DNA from: Strongylocentrotus droebachiensis
Lineage: Eukaryota > Echinodermata > Echinoidea > Camarodonta > Strongylocentrotidae
Reading direction: 5' to 3'
DNA: 64,000 nt
Assembly (NCBI GenBank): GCA_035222895.1
Contig: JAVYIG010000888.1
Location: 124,001 to 188,000, forward strand
Position 1 is the stretch's first letter, and every line of letters begins with the position of its first letter. Position numbers and translations under genes: made by a program. Positions 1 to 11,780 of this stretch are shown here, in pieces. Below the pieces are notes generated by a model. The model had not been told where the DNA came from. It made no database searches and saw only the letters and a list, made by a program, of their open reading frames with translations.

Positions 1-616
1 TTATGACCATTATTAACAAGATGAGCGTAAATTCAAGATAAATGTCAGTGCGCGCGAGGTCTTTTAATACATAGCATATATGGGCAAAAACATGCCTATA
101 CAAAATCCGTTATAGCTCTTTGGAATGCACCGGGATTCTCAATTTTTTTTCATATTAAGATAGAGTATGAGTCGGAAATATGATTCCATGTCTCATTTGG
201 CCATTAAGTGTATCGTGACATCATCACAATGGCCTTGGAACTCAAAATACGAATTTGCATATTATGACGTCAGCATATTTATGTAAAATTGATTGTATCT
301 CTGTAAATATTGATCAATTTTCTTTAAAATTTCGATATGTTGTAGCTAAGACAATTCTCTACAAGCGCAGTAATAACCATTTTTCATTTTGATGACGTCA
401 TCATAGTGAAAATTTTGATTAAAGGCCTCATGTCAAAAACTTCATAATTTGCGTGTTATGCCTATAGAAGGTGAATTTAGTTCACGTTATGAATCTACAT
501 GATATTGTTTTTTAAGAATTTGTAAGCAGTATGTCGCTTATTTTTGCTCTATTTTGTCTCAAGTTTTAGTTGACCAGCCCACCTATACTTGTTCCAAACA
601 AGTATTATATGTCTAG
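1..616 (+). mobile_element. Helitron-like repeat, copy 1 (5' truncated by window edge)
   Basis: This is the 3' half of a repeat that recurs head-to-tail three more times up to 4246. It ends with a perfect short hairpin (ACTTGTT-CCA-AACAAGT, 587-603), a short AT-rich spacer, and CTAG (613-616) followed by T. A hairpin a few bases upstream of CTRR with a 3' flanking T is the classical 3' end of Helitron rolling-circle elements. No ORF of a Rep/helicase is present, so it is non-autonomous. Several TGACGTCA palindromes and GCGCGC runs lie inside. The Helitron call is inferred from the end structure; satellite DNA is the alternative. Confidence 0.6.
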
Positions 617-1754
617 TTTATTTATTTTATTTCTAACCACTTTTTTGTTAACAAGATAACTTGAAAATGGCTCAATCAAATGCCTTGAAATTTAGCACAC
701 ATATGTGTAAGCATATGGAAAAAACACAGTAAAGTTTTCAACCTTGACCTTGACTGATGACGTCACCTAGGCGCAATTTTGTGAAATTTTCTGAAAATCA
801 AATCATGATCATATCTTCATAACCAAAAGTTATTTCTCATTCATATTTGTCATGATCAAGGTCAATATCTGTCCGGTCAATTTCAGGTCAAAAAACGCGC
901 GCGTGCGCGTACGTCCGCGCGTCAGTGCGCGCGCAAAATTTCAAAATGCTCAAAATCGTCTCAAATTTATTTCGCATACGTTTCAGGTCATTTTAAGCAT
1001 TTTATAAAAAATCGCGCGTATGAGCATGCGCGCGCGTTTTCGCGCGTAACACCATTACAAAACATAGAATCGCCATTTTTTTTTCTTTCATGATATTTCT
1101 CATATTTTTTCAAGGAATTTGATACCATGTTTATCTCTTTATGACCATTATGAACAAGATGAGCGTCAATTCAAGATAAATGTCAGTGCGCGCGAGCTCT
1201 TTTAATACATAGCATATATGGGCAAAAACATGCCTATACAAAATCCGTTATAGCTCTTTGAAATGCACCGGGATCCTCAATTTTTTTTTATATTTAGATA
1301 GAGTATGAGTCGGAAATATGATTTCATGTCTCATTTGGCCATTAAGTGTATCGTGACATCATCACAATGGCCTTGGAACTCAAAATACGAATTTGCATAT
1401 TATGACGTCAGCATATTTATGTAAAATTGATTGTATCTCTGTAAATATTGATCATTTTTCTTCAAAATGTCGATATGTTGTAGCTAAGACAATTCTCTAC
1501 AAGCGCAGTAATAACCATTTTTCATTTTGATGACGTCATCATAGTTAAAATTTTGATTAAAGGCCTCATGTCAAAAACTTCATAATTTGCGTGTTATGCC
1601 TATAGAAGGTGAATTTAGTTCACGTTATGAATCTACATGATATTGTTTTTTAAGAATTTGTAAGCAGTATGTCGCTTATTTTTGCTCTATTTTGTCTCAA
1701 ATTTTAGTTGACCAGCCCACCTATACTTGTTCCAAACAAGTATTATATGTCTAG
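617..1754 (+). mobile_element. Helitron-like repeat, copy 2 (full unit)
   Basis: This unit runs from just after the CTAG of copy 1 to the next CTAG (1751-1754), 1138 bp. It begins with an A/T-rich TTTA microsatellite-like spacer, then ACCACTTTTTTGTTAACAAG. It contains a GC-rich block of alternating CG (893-935), TGACGTCA sites, and the same terminal hairpin. It differs from the other copies only by scattered substitutions and short indels. Confidence 0.6.
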
Positions 1755-2895
1755 TTATTTATTTATTTTTCTTATTTTGACCCACTTTTTTGTTAGCAAA
1801 ATTACTTTGAAATGGTTCAATCAAATGCTTTGATATTTGGCATACATATGTATAGGCATATGGACAAGACACAGTAATGTTTTCAACCTTGACCTTGACT
1901 GATGACGTCATCTAGGCGCCATTTTGTTAAATTTTCTGAAAATCATCTCATGATCATATCTTCAAAACCAAAAGGTATTTCTTATTCATATTTATCATGA
2001 TCAAGGTCAATATCTATCCGGTCAATTTCATGTCAAAAAACGCGCGCGTGCGCGTACGTCCGCGCATCAGTGCGCGCGCAAAAAAATTAAATGCTCAAAA
2101 TCGTCTCAAATTTTTTTTGCATACGTTTCAGGTCATTTTAAGCATTTTATAAAAAATCGCGCGCGGGCATGCGCGCGCGTTTTCGCGCGTAACACCATTA
2201 CACAACATAGGATCGCCATTTTTTTTTTTCATGATATTTCTCATATTTTTTCAAGGAATTTGATACCATGTTTATCTCTTTATGACCATTATTAACAAGA
2301 TGAGCGTAAATTCAAGATAAATGTCAGTGCGCGCGAGCTCTTTTAATACATAGCATATATGGGCAAAAACATGCCTATACAAAATCCGTTATAGCTCTTT
2401 GGAATGCACCGGGATCCTCAATTTTTTGTCATATTTAGATAGAATACGAGTCGGAAATATGATTCTATGTCTCATTTGGCCATTAAGTGTATCGTGACAT
2501 CATCACAATGGCCTTGGAACTCAAAATACGAATTTGCATATTATGACGTCAGCATATTTATGTAAAATTGATTGTATCTCTGTAAATATTGATTAATTTT
2601 CTTCAAAATTTCGATATGTTGTAGCTATGATAATTCTCTACAAGTTTATTAATAACCATTTTTCATTTTGATGACGTCATTAGAGTGAAAATTTCGATTA
2701 AAGGCCTCATGTAAAAAATGACATAATTTGCATGTTATGCCTATAGAAGGTGATTTTAATTCACGTTATGAATCTACATGATATTGTTTTTTAAGAATTT
2801 GTAAGCAGTATGTCACTTATTTTTGCTCTATTTTGTCTCGTATTTTAGTTGACCAGCCCACCTATACTTGTTCCAAACAAGTATTATATGTCTAG
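1755..2895 (+). mobile_element. Helitron-like repeat, copy 3 (full unit)
   Basis: This is a third tandem copy, 1141 bp, ending with the same hairpin and CTAG (2892-2895). It carries slightly more substitutions in its 3' half than copies 2 and 4. Confidence 0.6.
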
Positions 2896-2911
2896 TTATT
2901 TATTATTTATT

Positions 2912-3088
2912 TATCAGGTGGGCTGTATCTAATACAGACCACCTTATATTTTTGTTAAAATTGCCTTTATTATCAGGTGGGCTGTATCTAATACAGACCA
3001 CCTTATATTTTTGTTAAAATTGCCTTTATTATCAGGTGGGCTGTATCTAATACAGACCACCTTATATTTTTGTTAAAATCGCCTTTAT
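2912..3088. repeat. 59-bp hairpin repeat, three tandem copies
   Basis: Three nearly identical 59-bp units start at 2912, 2971 and 3030. Each contains the inverted repeat GGTGG-CTGTAT / ATACAG-CCACC. They sit exactly between the 3' CTAG end of Helitron-like copy 3 and the start of copy 4, followed by a (TTTA)n run. The sequence GGTGGGCTG is the reverse complement of CAGCCCACC just upstream of the terminal hairpin of the large repeat, so the short repeat may derive from the element end. Confidence 0.75.
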
Positions 3089-3110
3089 TTATTTATTTAT
3101 TTATTTATTT

Positions 3111-4246
3111 ATTTTTCTTAATTCTACCCACTTTTTTGTTAACAAGATATCTTGAAAATGGTTCAATCAAATGCTTTGATATTTGGCACACATATGTATA
3201 GGCATATGGACAAAACACAGTAAGGTTTTCAACCTTGACCTTGACTGATGACGTCATCTAGGCGCCATTTTGTGAAATTTTCTGAAAATCAACTCATGAT
3301 CATAACTTCATAACCAAAAGTAATTTCTCATTCATATTTATCATGATCAAGTTCAATATCCGTCCGGTCAATTTCAGGTCAAAAAATGCGCGCGTGCGCG
3401 TACGTCCGCGCGTCAATGCGTGCGCATAAAAATTAAATGCTCAAAATCGTCTCAAATTTATTTTGCATACGTTTCAGGTCATTTTAAGCATTTTATAAAA
3501 AAATCGCGCGTACGAGCATGCGCGCGCGTTTTCGCGCGTAACACCATTAAAAAACATAGAATCGCCATTTTTTTTTCTTTCATGATATTTCTCATATTTT
3601 TTCAAGGAATTTGATTCCATGTTTATCTCTTTATGACCATTATTAACAAGATGAGCGTAAATTCAAGATAAATGTCAGTGCGCGCGAGGTCTTTTAATAC
3701 ATAGCATATATGGGCAAAAACATGCCTATACAAAATCCGTTATAGCTCTTTGGAATGCACCGGGATCCTCAATTTTTTTTCATATTAAGATAGAGTATGA
3801 GTCGGAAATATGATTCCATGTCTCATTTGGCCATTAAGTGTATCGTGACATCATCACAATGGCCTTGGAACTCAAAATACGAATTTGCATATTATGACGT
3901 CAGCATATTTATGTAAAATTGATTGTATCTCTGTAAATATTGATCAATTTTCTTCAAAATTTCGATATGTTGTAGCTAAGACAATTCTCTACAAGCGCGG
4001 TAATAACCATTTTTCATTTTGATGACGTCATCATAGTGAACATTTTGATTAAAGGCCTCATGTCAAAATCTTCATAATATGCGTGTTATGCCTATAGAAG
4101 GTGAATTTAGTTCACGTTATGAATCTACATGATATTGTCTTTTAAGAATTTGTAAGCAGTATGTCGCTTATTTTTGCTCTATTTTGTCTCAAATGTTAGT
4201 TGACCAGCCCACCTATACTTGTTCCAAACAAGTATTATATGTCTAG
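3111..4246 (+). mobile_element. Helitron-like repeat, copy 4 (full unit)
   Basis: This is the last tandem copy. It ends with the hairpin and CTAG (4243-4246), after which the sequence becomes unique. Small ORFs inside are not conserved between copies and are not considered coding. Confidence 0.6.
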
Positions 4247-4482
4247 TTATATTATAGATGTATACTGAAGAAGCTTCGGCTCATGAGTGACCACTTTTCA
4301 ATTATGGGTTTGCTTTAAATAGGACAAGGGTACAGAAACAGTGAGAATGATTTTCCCCTTCAAGGAATAAACTTGATACTAAAGTCTAACCTGGGGCTGT
4401 TTGTGTCATTAATAATGTAAAAAATAATCAGTCATTTACATGTACATTGAAAGTTCAATTATTTTTCATTTATTTATTGTAG

Positions 4483-7400
4483 TATCATGCTGCAAATCAA
4501 CAAAGCATGGAACAAGCATCAACGTCGACAAGAAGCCCATCAGTGTTCTCCTTAGATGACTGCTCAGATCTCTCTTGTGTAACAGGAAGTGAGTGGAGTC
4601 CCAGACAAAGCCCTTCCCAGCCCAGTTTGGATACGCCACTTTACGACTCCCCAGAATCCAAGAGTCCTGATCAACATCCTCCCCTGAAACGGGTCAAGAA
4701 AGTGCATTTCGTAAGTTTATGTATATAGTGGGCTGATACAATTGAAGAGTGGGCATGTCGAGTCACCATCATTCATCAGTGTTTATGCCTCCAACACATA
4801 AGGGTGCCGGAGGCATTATGTCTTGGAGTTATCTGTCTGTCAGTATTTCTGACAAGCAGCAGGGCTCAAAGGTGAAAGGTCAGTTCAAAGGTTATTCAAG
4901 TTTTTACTAAAAATACCATTTTATTTCTACATCTGCAGAATGGCTAGTGATATGATTAGGTAGGTACATTTTGGTATGAATGAATAAAGGAATGTTATGG
5001 AAAATGTTTGGTTGGGGTTATGGGTTTTAAGCTAGTCTAAGGTCAGTTTCAAGGTTTCATTGAAATTTTTTATCAGAACAAAGTTTGCAAGGAATGCCCA
5101 GTGAGTGATTTATGATGGGCTTATTGTAGGAGGTCGGACAGCCAGAGATATACCCACCGACTGCATGCTGTCACATTTCACTTGTTTATTCTGAATTTAC
5201 TGATCTTTAAAAAAAAAATCCTTTATCTGTTGCAGAACATTGCTTGTATATTGAGAGAGACCACCATGGGAAGAGCAGCATTAAGGAACATCAATGCTAC
5301 AAATCTCTGCAGCAAAAGGGACCGGCATACTGTTGTGGATATGTTGACTCAGTACCTGATACGGGAGTATGGTACCAAGCCAAGCTCATTTGTGAAGGCA
5401 TCAATGGCCCATGCCATTGTGACAAGCTTTCCTTTCTTAAAAGATCCAGAATCTCCACTTGGCTATGTAAGTCCTGTCCATGAATTGCTTTCCTTAATAT
5501 ATGTGACCTCAGGTATGGCTCAGATCACCACTTTTTTCTGGACTGATTTATGGATTGATTCTTACCACAGCGGGCATTTATTACTTGGAGGTGCCTTAAT
5601 TCTTAGGTTGTCCATCCATACCTCCATCTGTCCCTACCCCATAGACCCCATTTACAAGAAAGTGAAATTTTATGAGAAGTTTCTGTTTGAGCCAGAAGCA
5701 ATAAGCTACTTTAAGGTCTAAATCAAATAAATTATGTGTTTATGCAATAACTTTTGGAATACTGGATCATATTATTTTGTGTAACTTGCTATGAAGCTTC
5801 CTCAATTTTGTTATTCTTGTATTTATTATATTGGAGATGCTCAATCAATTGCATGTTGTATCACATTATCACAAGCATTATAAGAGCATCTCTGGCAATA
5901 GTAAATTTGACAGTAGACAGGCCTGAAAAGCTTACAAATAATGAAAAGCTAATATGGCATCAATCACTAAATCGTGCAATATTTTTGTTTATTTTTACCA
6001 CTTGTTTATAAGTTATATTATCCAGTAATGACACATCTCTTAATATTTAGACTTTTGTCTGCATGCCATTGAGTAATGGATATTCACAAAATTATCCATC
6101 ATTCACTTTGTTTTTGCAATGACTTGATGACATTGCTGGAATATAACAGTGTGCAGTTAGAAATAGGTACTTAAGAAGACAAACCTTGTTATTGCAAACA
6201 CTGACATATGTAACAAAATATGTAAATGTACAGTTTACACTGGAATTTTATTGTGCTTTTATTTGATTATTATTAATGTTTAACAAGTGTTGTTGAGCAT
6301 TACTGTTTTTGAAGTTGAATTATGAAGGAATTTTAATTTATTTGAGCAGGAGGCCTGGTACTGCGTGGGGGCCAAGGGACGGCCAGCAACAGGCTACCTG
6401 GAGGAGCATCTGAGGTATGTCAGAAAAAAGGAGAAGTCCCTGAGGGTACCAGTAGCTGAAGACGAGGCAGAGTCTCAAAAGCAAGGTATTCTGGCTACTT
6501 TTTCATATAGTTAAAGTTATGAGTTATTCAGATCCGTGCCATAACAAACTGGTGGGGCATGAGCAATGCCAACTAAAACCCCCCTTCCAATACAATCATC
6601 AAAAACTTGTTGATACATGCTAATTGTTGATTGTTCTGTTGCATTATATCCAGGAGATACTGATCTTGAGTCTGTGAACGATGATAACATCACGACAATG
6701 GAAGAATGGCTGCGTAACAACAAGGAGCCAGAGGACATGGTGAAGGACTACATGAAACAAACAGCAACAAAAAGACATGACTGGATCAAGAGAAGTGACT
6801 GTTGTGTGAAGAACATTCTTACCACATATCCCAGACTTCTCGATGCTGGAATGGTATGTGGACCTTGATTTTTCTTCTGCATGTGACAAGAAAGGACATT
6901 AAATTAAACTAGAGTGGCATGTTTTGAGAAGTAACTTTTTTGTTTTTTGGTTGCATGGGCAGGTTTACTTTAGCAGTCTCCTTAAAGGGATCGTTTAACA
7001 ATCTGAGATACACGGTCCTACAGAAATCGTGCATCCCTATTGAACCGATAATTGTTAGTGTGTACCATTCAAATCCTTGCAAAATGGTAAAGAGAAGATG
7101 CAAATGAAAGATATCCTACCTTTCATCTGGCTTCTATAACTATCCTAACAATTACAGATTGAAGGAGATTTTGCAGAATTGTTCCCAGAGAAAGCAAACG
7201 CACTGTACCAGAAGTGGCCCACATTCTGTAACAAAGTAGTGGACTTCACCGAGAAAACTGGCAACTGGAGAAGTGCAAGAGCCGAATTCGAAAACATTCA
7301 TGACCCTGGGAAACTCAGTCTTGGTATGTGGTGTCAGAACACACATTTGACAGTATTAGTGAAAATGACTTGAGAGAAAGTCAAAAGAATTTATTTCAAT

Positions 7401-9031
7401 TACACTATATGATGTTTATTTTTGTGGCCAGGACCAAACATTGAGTCTAATATCCCCCCTGTAAGGAATTGAACTGAAATAAATAAAAGTGCTCTGAAAC
7501 ATATAATACATGTACAACATATGATAAAAACATGATTCCATGACAAAGGTTTAGCATACTTTTACTTGCTTGTTTTGTTTGTTTGCTTTTTGGGGTGGGG
7601 ATGGTGGTTTAAAGCTCATTGGGAAGGCTATGCTGAAGTTTGTGCAATTTTGATTTCTTTACTCAAAAAGCTGAGCTCCAAATTACTGACTGACATTTAC
7701 GTTGAGTGATTTTACCCATATTTGTAGAAAATAATTGTTGTATTCGACCGTTTTTTTTAAATTTGCTGTATATAACTGTACATTTTGTAAGATGTTCCAT
7801 AATTGACCTGTTTGCTGTTGCACCTTTTCTTCATATGTAATTGGGACTTAATTACTTAACTCTTTCATTGTTTCCCTCTTTTTAGAGGAAAAGAGCAATC
7901 TTGGATTCTACATGCTCCCAGTCTTGTTCCGAGGAAGGAAAGATTCCAAGAGAGGAACGTACACCACTGCAGAAACATTGTCGTCCTTCATTGACGTTCA
8001 ACCAGTAAGTATATGTGCTGGGGAGGTGGTAAAGTAATGACATGTAAGGCATATATTTTGGTTTGTGTTTAAAATCTTGCCATAGTAATCATATTTCATT
8101 ACAAACAAATTCAATAGTTAATTTGTTAGGAGTTTCAAACCTAGGACAACTGATGAAATTGAGGTTGAAATGCAATACCTATGTTCTTACCAGATAAGGC
8201 ATTGCCATAACATTTTATTTGTGTAAAACTTGAAAAGCAACCATTTTCAAGTTCCTAGTAATGGGCACGCTGGTCTCCAAGGAGGCCCTGCAGGGGCAAC
8301 ATCCTAGGCGCTTTAATCTTAATAAGTCAGTTCGTCATTATCTGTGGTACAACTACAAATGGCCTCAGATTTGTCATCACATCGCATTTCACTCATGAAT
8401 GCAAGCAAGTCCTTTAACCTGCAAATGACATGTGAAAAATGCATGCTTATATTAACAGGTTGTATATGCCTTCCAGCTTAGTTGATGTAATGCTCTGAAC
8501 GTGACCAGTTTGGGTACAGTTGACCTTTGCCGCAGGGATATTTAAGAATACCCAGTAATGTTTTGATGGGACAGGGATGAACATGCATAAACAAATTTGG
8601 GTGTCCTGTAGGTGATTGTGGATTCATAAGCAGAAGCATTCGACAAGCATCAAATATATATATATCAATCCATATAATTACAAATGATTTCTTCTTGATT
8701 TCTCTTTGGACTACAGGAGGTTCTCGACATCCAGACTTATGTTGATAACATTGATGAAGCAGTCAGGTCACAGCCATTTGTTGTTGTGCGTGGGAACATT
8801 CTCACACCAATACAGGCGTACGTCGTAGTAGAGAGGAGGATACTTCCTGCCGCAACACTGCTTAAAGCAGTCGACTTGTGCTTTAAGGCACTTTATGTGA
8901 TGGATATCGAATATCAGCCGCAAAGCTGTTCTGTTTGGAAATTTCTCCAGATTGTGGTGTTCCAGTTTACCGATGGGGAGCATCTTACACCAAAGCTGCG
9001 GGAGGTCCGAGCCTTCATGAACATGCCATAA
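4483..9031 (+). CDS. SAMD3-like family protein, seven exons (5' end outside or unresolved)
   Basis: Seven exons with consensus splice sites join in frame: 4483-4710, 5236-5466, 6350-6485, 6654-6853, 7158-7323, 7886-8004 and 8717-9031 (stop TAA), 464 residues in all. Exon 1 is Ser/Pro-rich and ends in a basic stretch (LKRVKKVHF). Exon 2 has the pattern of a conserved domain, with RHTVVDMLTQYLIREYG then FPFLKDPESPLGY. Exons 5-7 carry blocks such as LYQKWPTF, LGFYMLPVLFRG and PIQAYVVVERRIL. This order resembles the large family annotated in fish and invertebrates as 'sterile alpha motif domain-containing protein 3-like'. No SAM domain is visible, and it could lie upstream of the window. An in-frame ATG exists at 4507, but the exon has a good acceptor (TTGTAG) before 4483, so earlier exons are likely. 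Molecular function is unknown. The family assignment is from remembered sequence pattern. Confidence 0.72.
6982..7035 (+). mobile_element. Solo end of a TTAA-type MITE
   Basis: The sequence TTAAAGGGATCGTTTAACAA and the following ~35 bases match the left end of the MITE at 26215, including the ACGGTCCTAC block. The rest of the element is not recognisable here. It lies in the intron before the exon at 7158. Confidence 0.55.
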
Positions 9032-10316
9032 GCCATCATGATGTGTTCACGCCAAGGATGATTACTGGTGATATATTTCCTACAGATGAAACTGACACAT
9101 CATCGTTTAGCACATTTTGGCTACTTGAACCAGTTTATTTTGGGAGAAAAAAAAACTGGAAAAAAGTATTATTTTGGACAAAATAACCTTAAAGACAAAC
9201 TGTTATGAGTTGGATTCAGCACATTATTTTACATAATTTAGACATGTTTGTGTAAGACTGAAGATTTGAGGGTGGGGTGAGGATCGCTGAATAATATAAA
9301 AAAAAGAGTGAATTTATACACAGCAGAAGTCTTTGTGTACATTTTAAAAATGATAAAGGCCTAATTGTTTTATCCCAATCATTGCTTAACATCCCCACCT
9401 TGAAAGTTTAAGAAAACAAATGAATATATGCCAAGTATAAATACAAAACATATTATTGGCTATAAATCTTTTGCACTGGCGTATACAAATGCTTATCGTG
9501 TTTGGTCTTAATCCCAAGAGTACTGTTTCATAACTCGTACATCAAAATGATATATTTCTTCATAAAACATGAGCTATGATATTTTCTGCGTTTAAAACAG
9601 CAAGTGGGGTATATGATTGTAAATTACATATACCATTAATTTTCATGTAATGTGTATCGTCCATTGACCCTACGCTGAACTCTCTGCTGAATGGACTGCA
9701 TGCATTAATTTACATCGCGCAAAGCAGAAGTAGAGAAGTCAACATTTTCATCTACATTTTGCAAAATTGTATTGATATTATTGATAATATCAATAAAATC
9801 AATCAAACTGAGTATAGCAGGTAGGGTCAATTGATTTTTGTTGTCTTTAATCTAATCAAAAAGTTATAGTAGGCAGTGTGTATCCTTGTTATTTGATCAG
9901 TACCTGTTCACCATCACAGATAGCCAAACTTTCATGTGGTACTTCTGCACATGTCAAATAATCTAGAGGGATTTGAATTTATTTCCTCTTTTTTTTTCAC
10001 TTCAAAAGAATGTGTGCATTTGTAACACTCTAAGGCAGAGTATTGGTGTGTCAGGATAAATGAACACTATGCCACACCCACAAAATATATATGATGCACA
10101 TATTCATGTATGAAATCAGAGTACATGGGATACATACAGTGTACATCAAAGTTGTCATGCTGCACCAAAAGGGGCTATATTTGCATTTACTTTTTTTAAA
10201 AGGTTGTATTTTTTTCACCAAAAATTGTAATGTTGTAGTTGATGTTAACAAGTTTTGTTTTTACGTTTCTGATGAAAACAACAACATGTGTTTACTGTGT
10301 ATGTTATTTGTGTTTC
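9032..10316. other. 3' flank without recognisable genes
   Basis: This AT-rich stretch follows the SAMD3-like stop codon and probably begins with its 3' UTR. An AATAAA-like string occurs near 9793. I see no conserved ORF, RNA gene or clear transposon end. Confidence 0.5.
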
Positions 10317-11095
10317 AGTTAAGCAATTATTACCCTTTAGATGAGAAAAAGAGTTGAGCAAATAGATGTTATGGAAAAAATGTTGAGCAATGATTATCCA
10401 ACAGACGAATTAAAGAGTTGGGCAAATGGATATTGTGGAGAAATAGTTGAGCAATTATTACCCAATAGATGGTTGTTTTGATAGTTGGGCAAATGGATAT
10501 TGTGGAGAAATAGTTGAGCAATTATTACCCAATAGATGGGTGTTTTGATAGTTGGGCAAATGGATATTGTGGAGAAATAGTTGAGCAATTATTACCCAAT
10601 AGATGGGTGTTTTGAGAGTTGGGCAAATGGATATTGTGGAGAAATAGTTGAGCAATTATTACCCAATAGATGGGTGTTTTGAGAGTTGGGCAAATGGATA
10701 TTGCGGAGAAATTGTTGAGCAATTATTACCCAATAGATGGGTGTTTTGAGAGTTGGGCAAATGGATATTGCGGAGAAATTGTTGAGCAATTATTACCCAA
10801 TAGATGGGTGTTTTGAGAGTTGGGCAACTGGATATTGCGAAGAAATTGTTGAGCAATTATTACCCAATAGATGGGTGTTTTGAGAGTTGGGCAAATGGAT
10901 ATTGTGGAGAAATAGTTGAGCAATTATTACCCAATAGATGGGTGTTTTGGTAGTTGGGCAAATGGATATTGTGGAGAAATAGTTGAGCAATTATTACCCA
11001 ATAGATGGGTGTTTTGAGAGTTGGGCAAATGGATGTTGCAGAGAAATTGTTGAGCAATTATTACCCAATAGATGGGTGTTTTGATAGTTGGGCAG
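10317..11095. repeat. 67-bp minisatellite array
   Basis: About eleven units of 67 bp run head to tail. The first two (from about 10317 and 10384) are degenerate and the rest nearly identical. Each unit contains GTTGGGCAAATGGATATT, GAGCAATTATTACCCAATAG and ATGGGTGTTTTGA. Open frames of 65 codons recur every 67 bp on the minus strand only because the unit lacks stops in that phase. 67 is not a multiple of three, so no repeated peptide is encoded in one frame. Confidence 0.9.
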
Positions 11096-11435
11096 ACTGG
11101 GAGTTGGGTAAAAACTGGTTGGGCATTTAATTAACCAACATTAAACTTACTCAAAAGTTGGGCAAATAGAAGGTTGGGCAATATCTAACTGGGTAAAATT
11201 GGTTGGGCAAGAAATTACCCAACTGAAAATATAACCAACTGTTAGGCAATTGTAGAGTTGGGTAAAATATGATGGGTCACCAACTGATGGGCAATTTAAT
11301 TTGCCCAACCACATAGCAAACTGATTACCCAACATCAGTTGGGCAGATTTTAACCAATAGTTGTGTGGACCGTATGTTGCTCAGTGTTGGTTAAAAGTTG
11401 GGCATTTTTTTGCCCAACTATTTTAAGTGTGTAGG
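11096..11435. repeat. Block of inverted TTGGGCAA / TTGCCCAA motifs
   Basis: Immediately after the minisatellite the same core word TTGGGCA(A) recurs irregularly in both orientations (for example 11158, 11173, 11201, 11301, 11337, 11397, 11411). The last pair (AGTTGGGCA ... TGCCCAACT) can fold into a hairpin. Array and block together look like one mobile or satellite unit with internal expansion. The family is unknown. Confidence 0.55.
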
Positions 11436-11780
11436 GTTAGGTTTTAGCGTCAGGGTTAAGTTATCGTAAAGATTTATCGATACAAACAAAAACGAATGTA
11501 TCATATATTTACTTCAGTCATAATTATGTTCTTTTTCTAAAGGTTTGTTTAGAAATGACGCGGCAAAACCGGGTTTTAAAAATATTTTAATGGCGTTAAA
11601 TGTAATACGATTCACATTTCTGCATCAGTATAATGCAGAGCTTAGTGAAGGCGCGTAGGACCTTTGTTGCGCGCAGTTTCGATTCATGTACACGTACAAA
11701 ATCGATGCGGTTTACCGCGTCGTATCTGAACGAGCCTTTGGAGTTCCCTCTAAATTTGCTTTTTCATTCTTATTTTCTAG

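Noticed and set aside
3420..3614. Arg/Phe-rich small frame in the CG-rich repeat
   Set aside because: Lies in a Helitron-like repeat and is not conserved between the tandem copies.
10394..11057. Series of eight overlapping 65-residue minus-strand frames
   Set aside because: They repeat every 67 bp, which is not a multiple of three, and merely reflect stop-free phases of a minisatellite.
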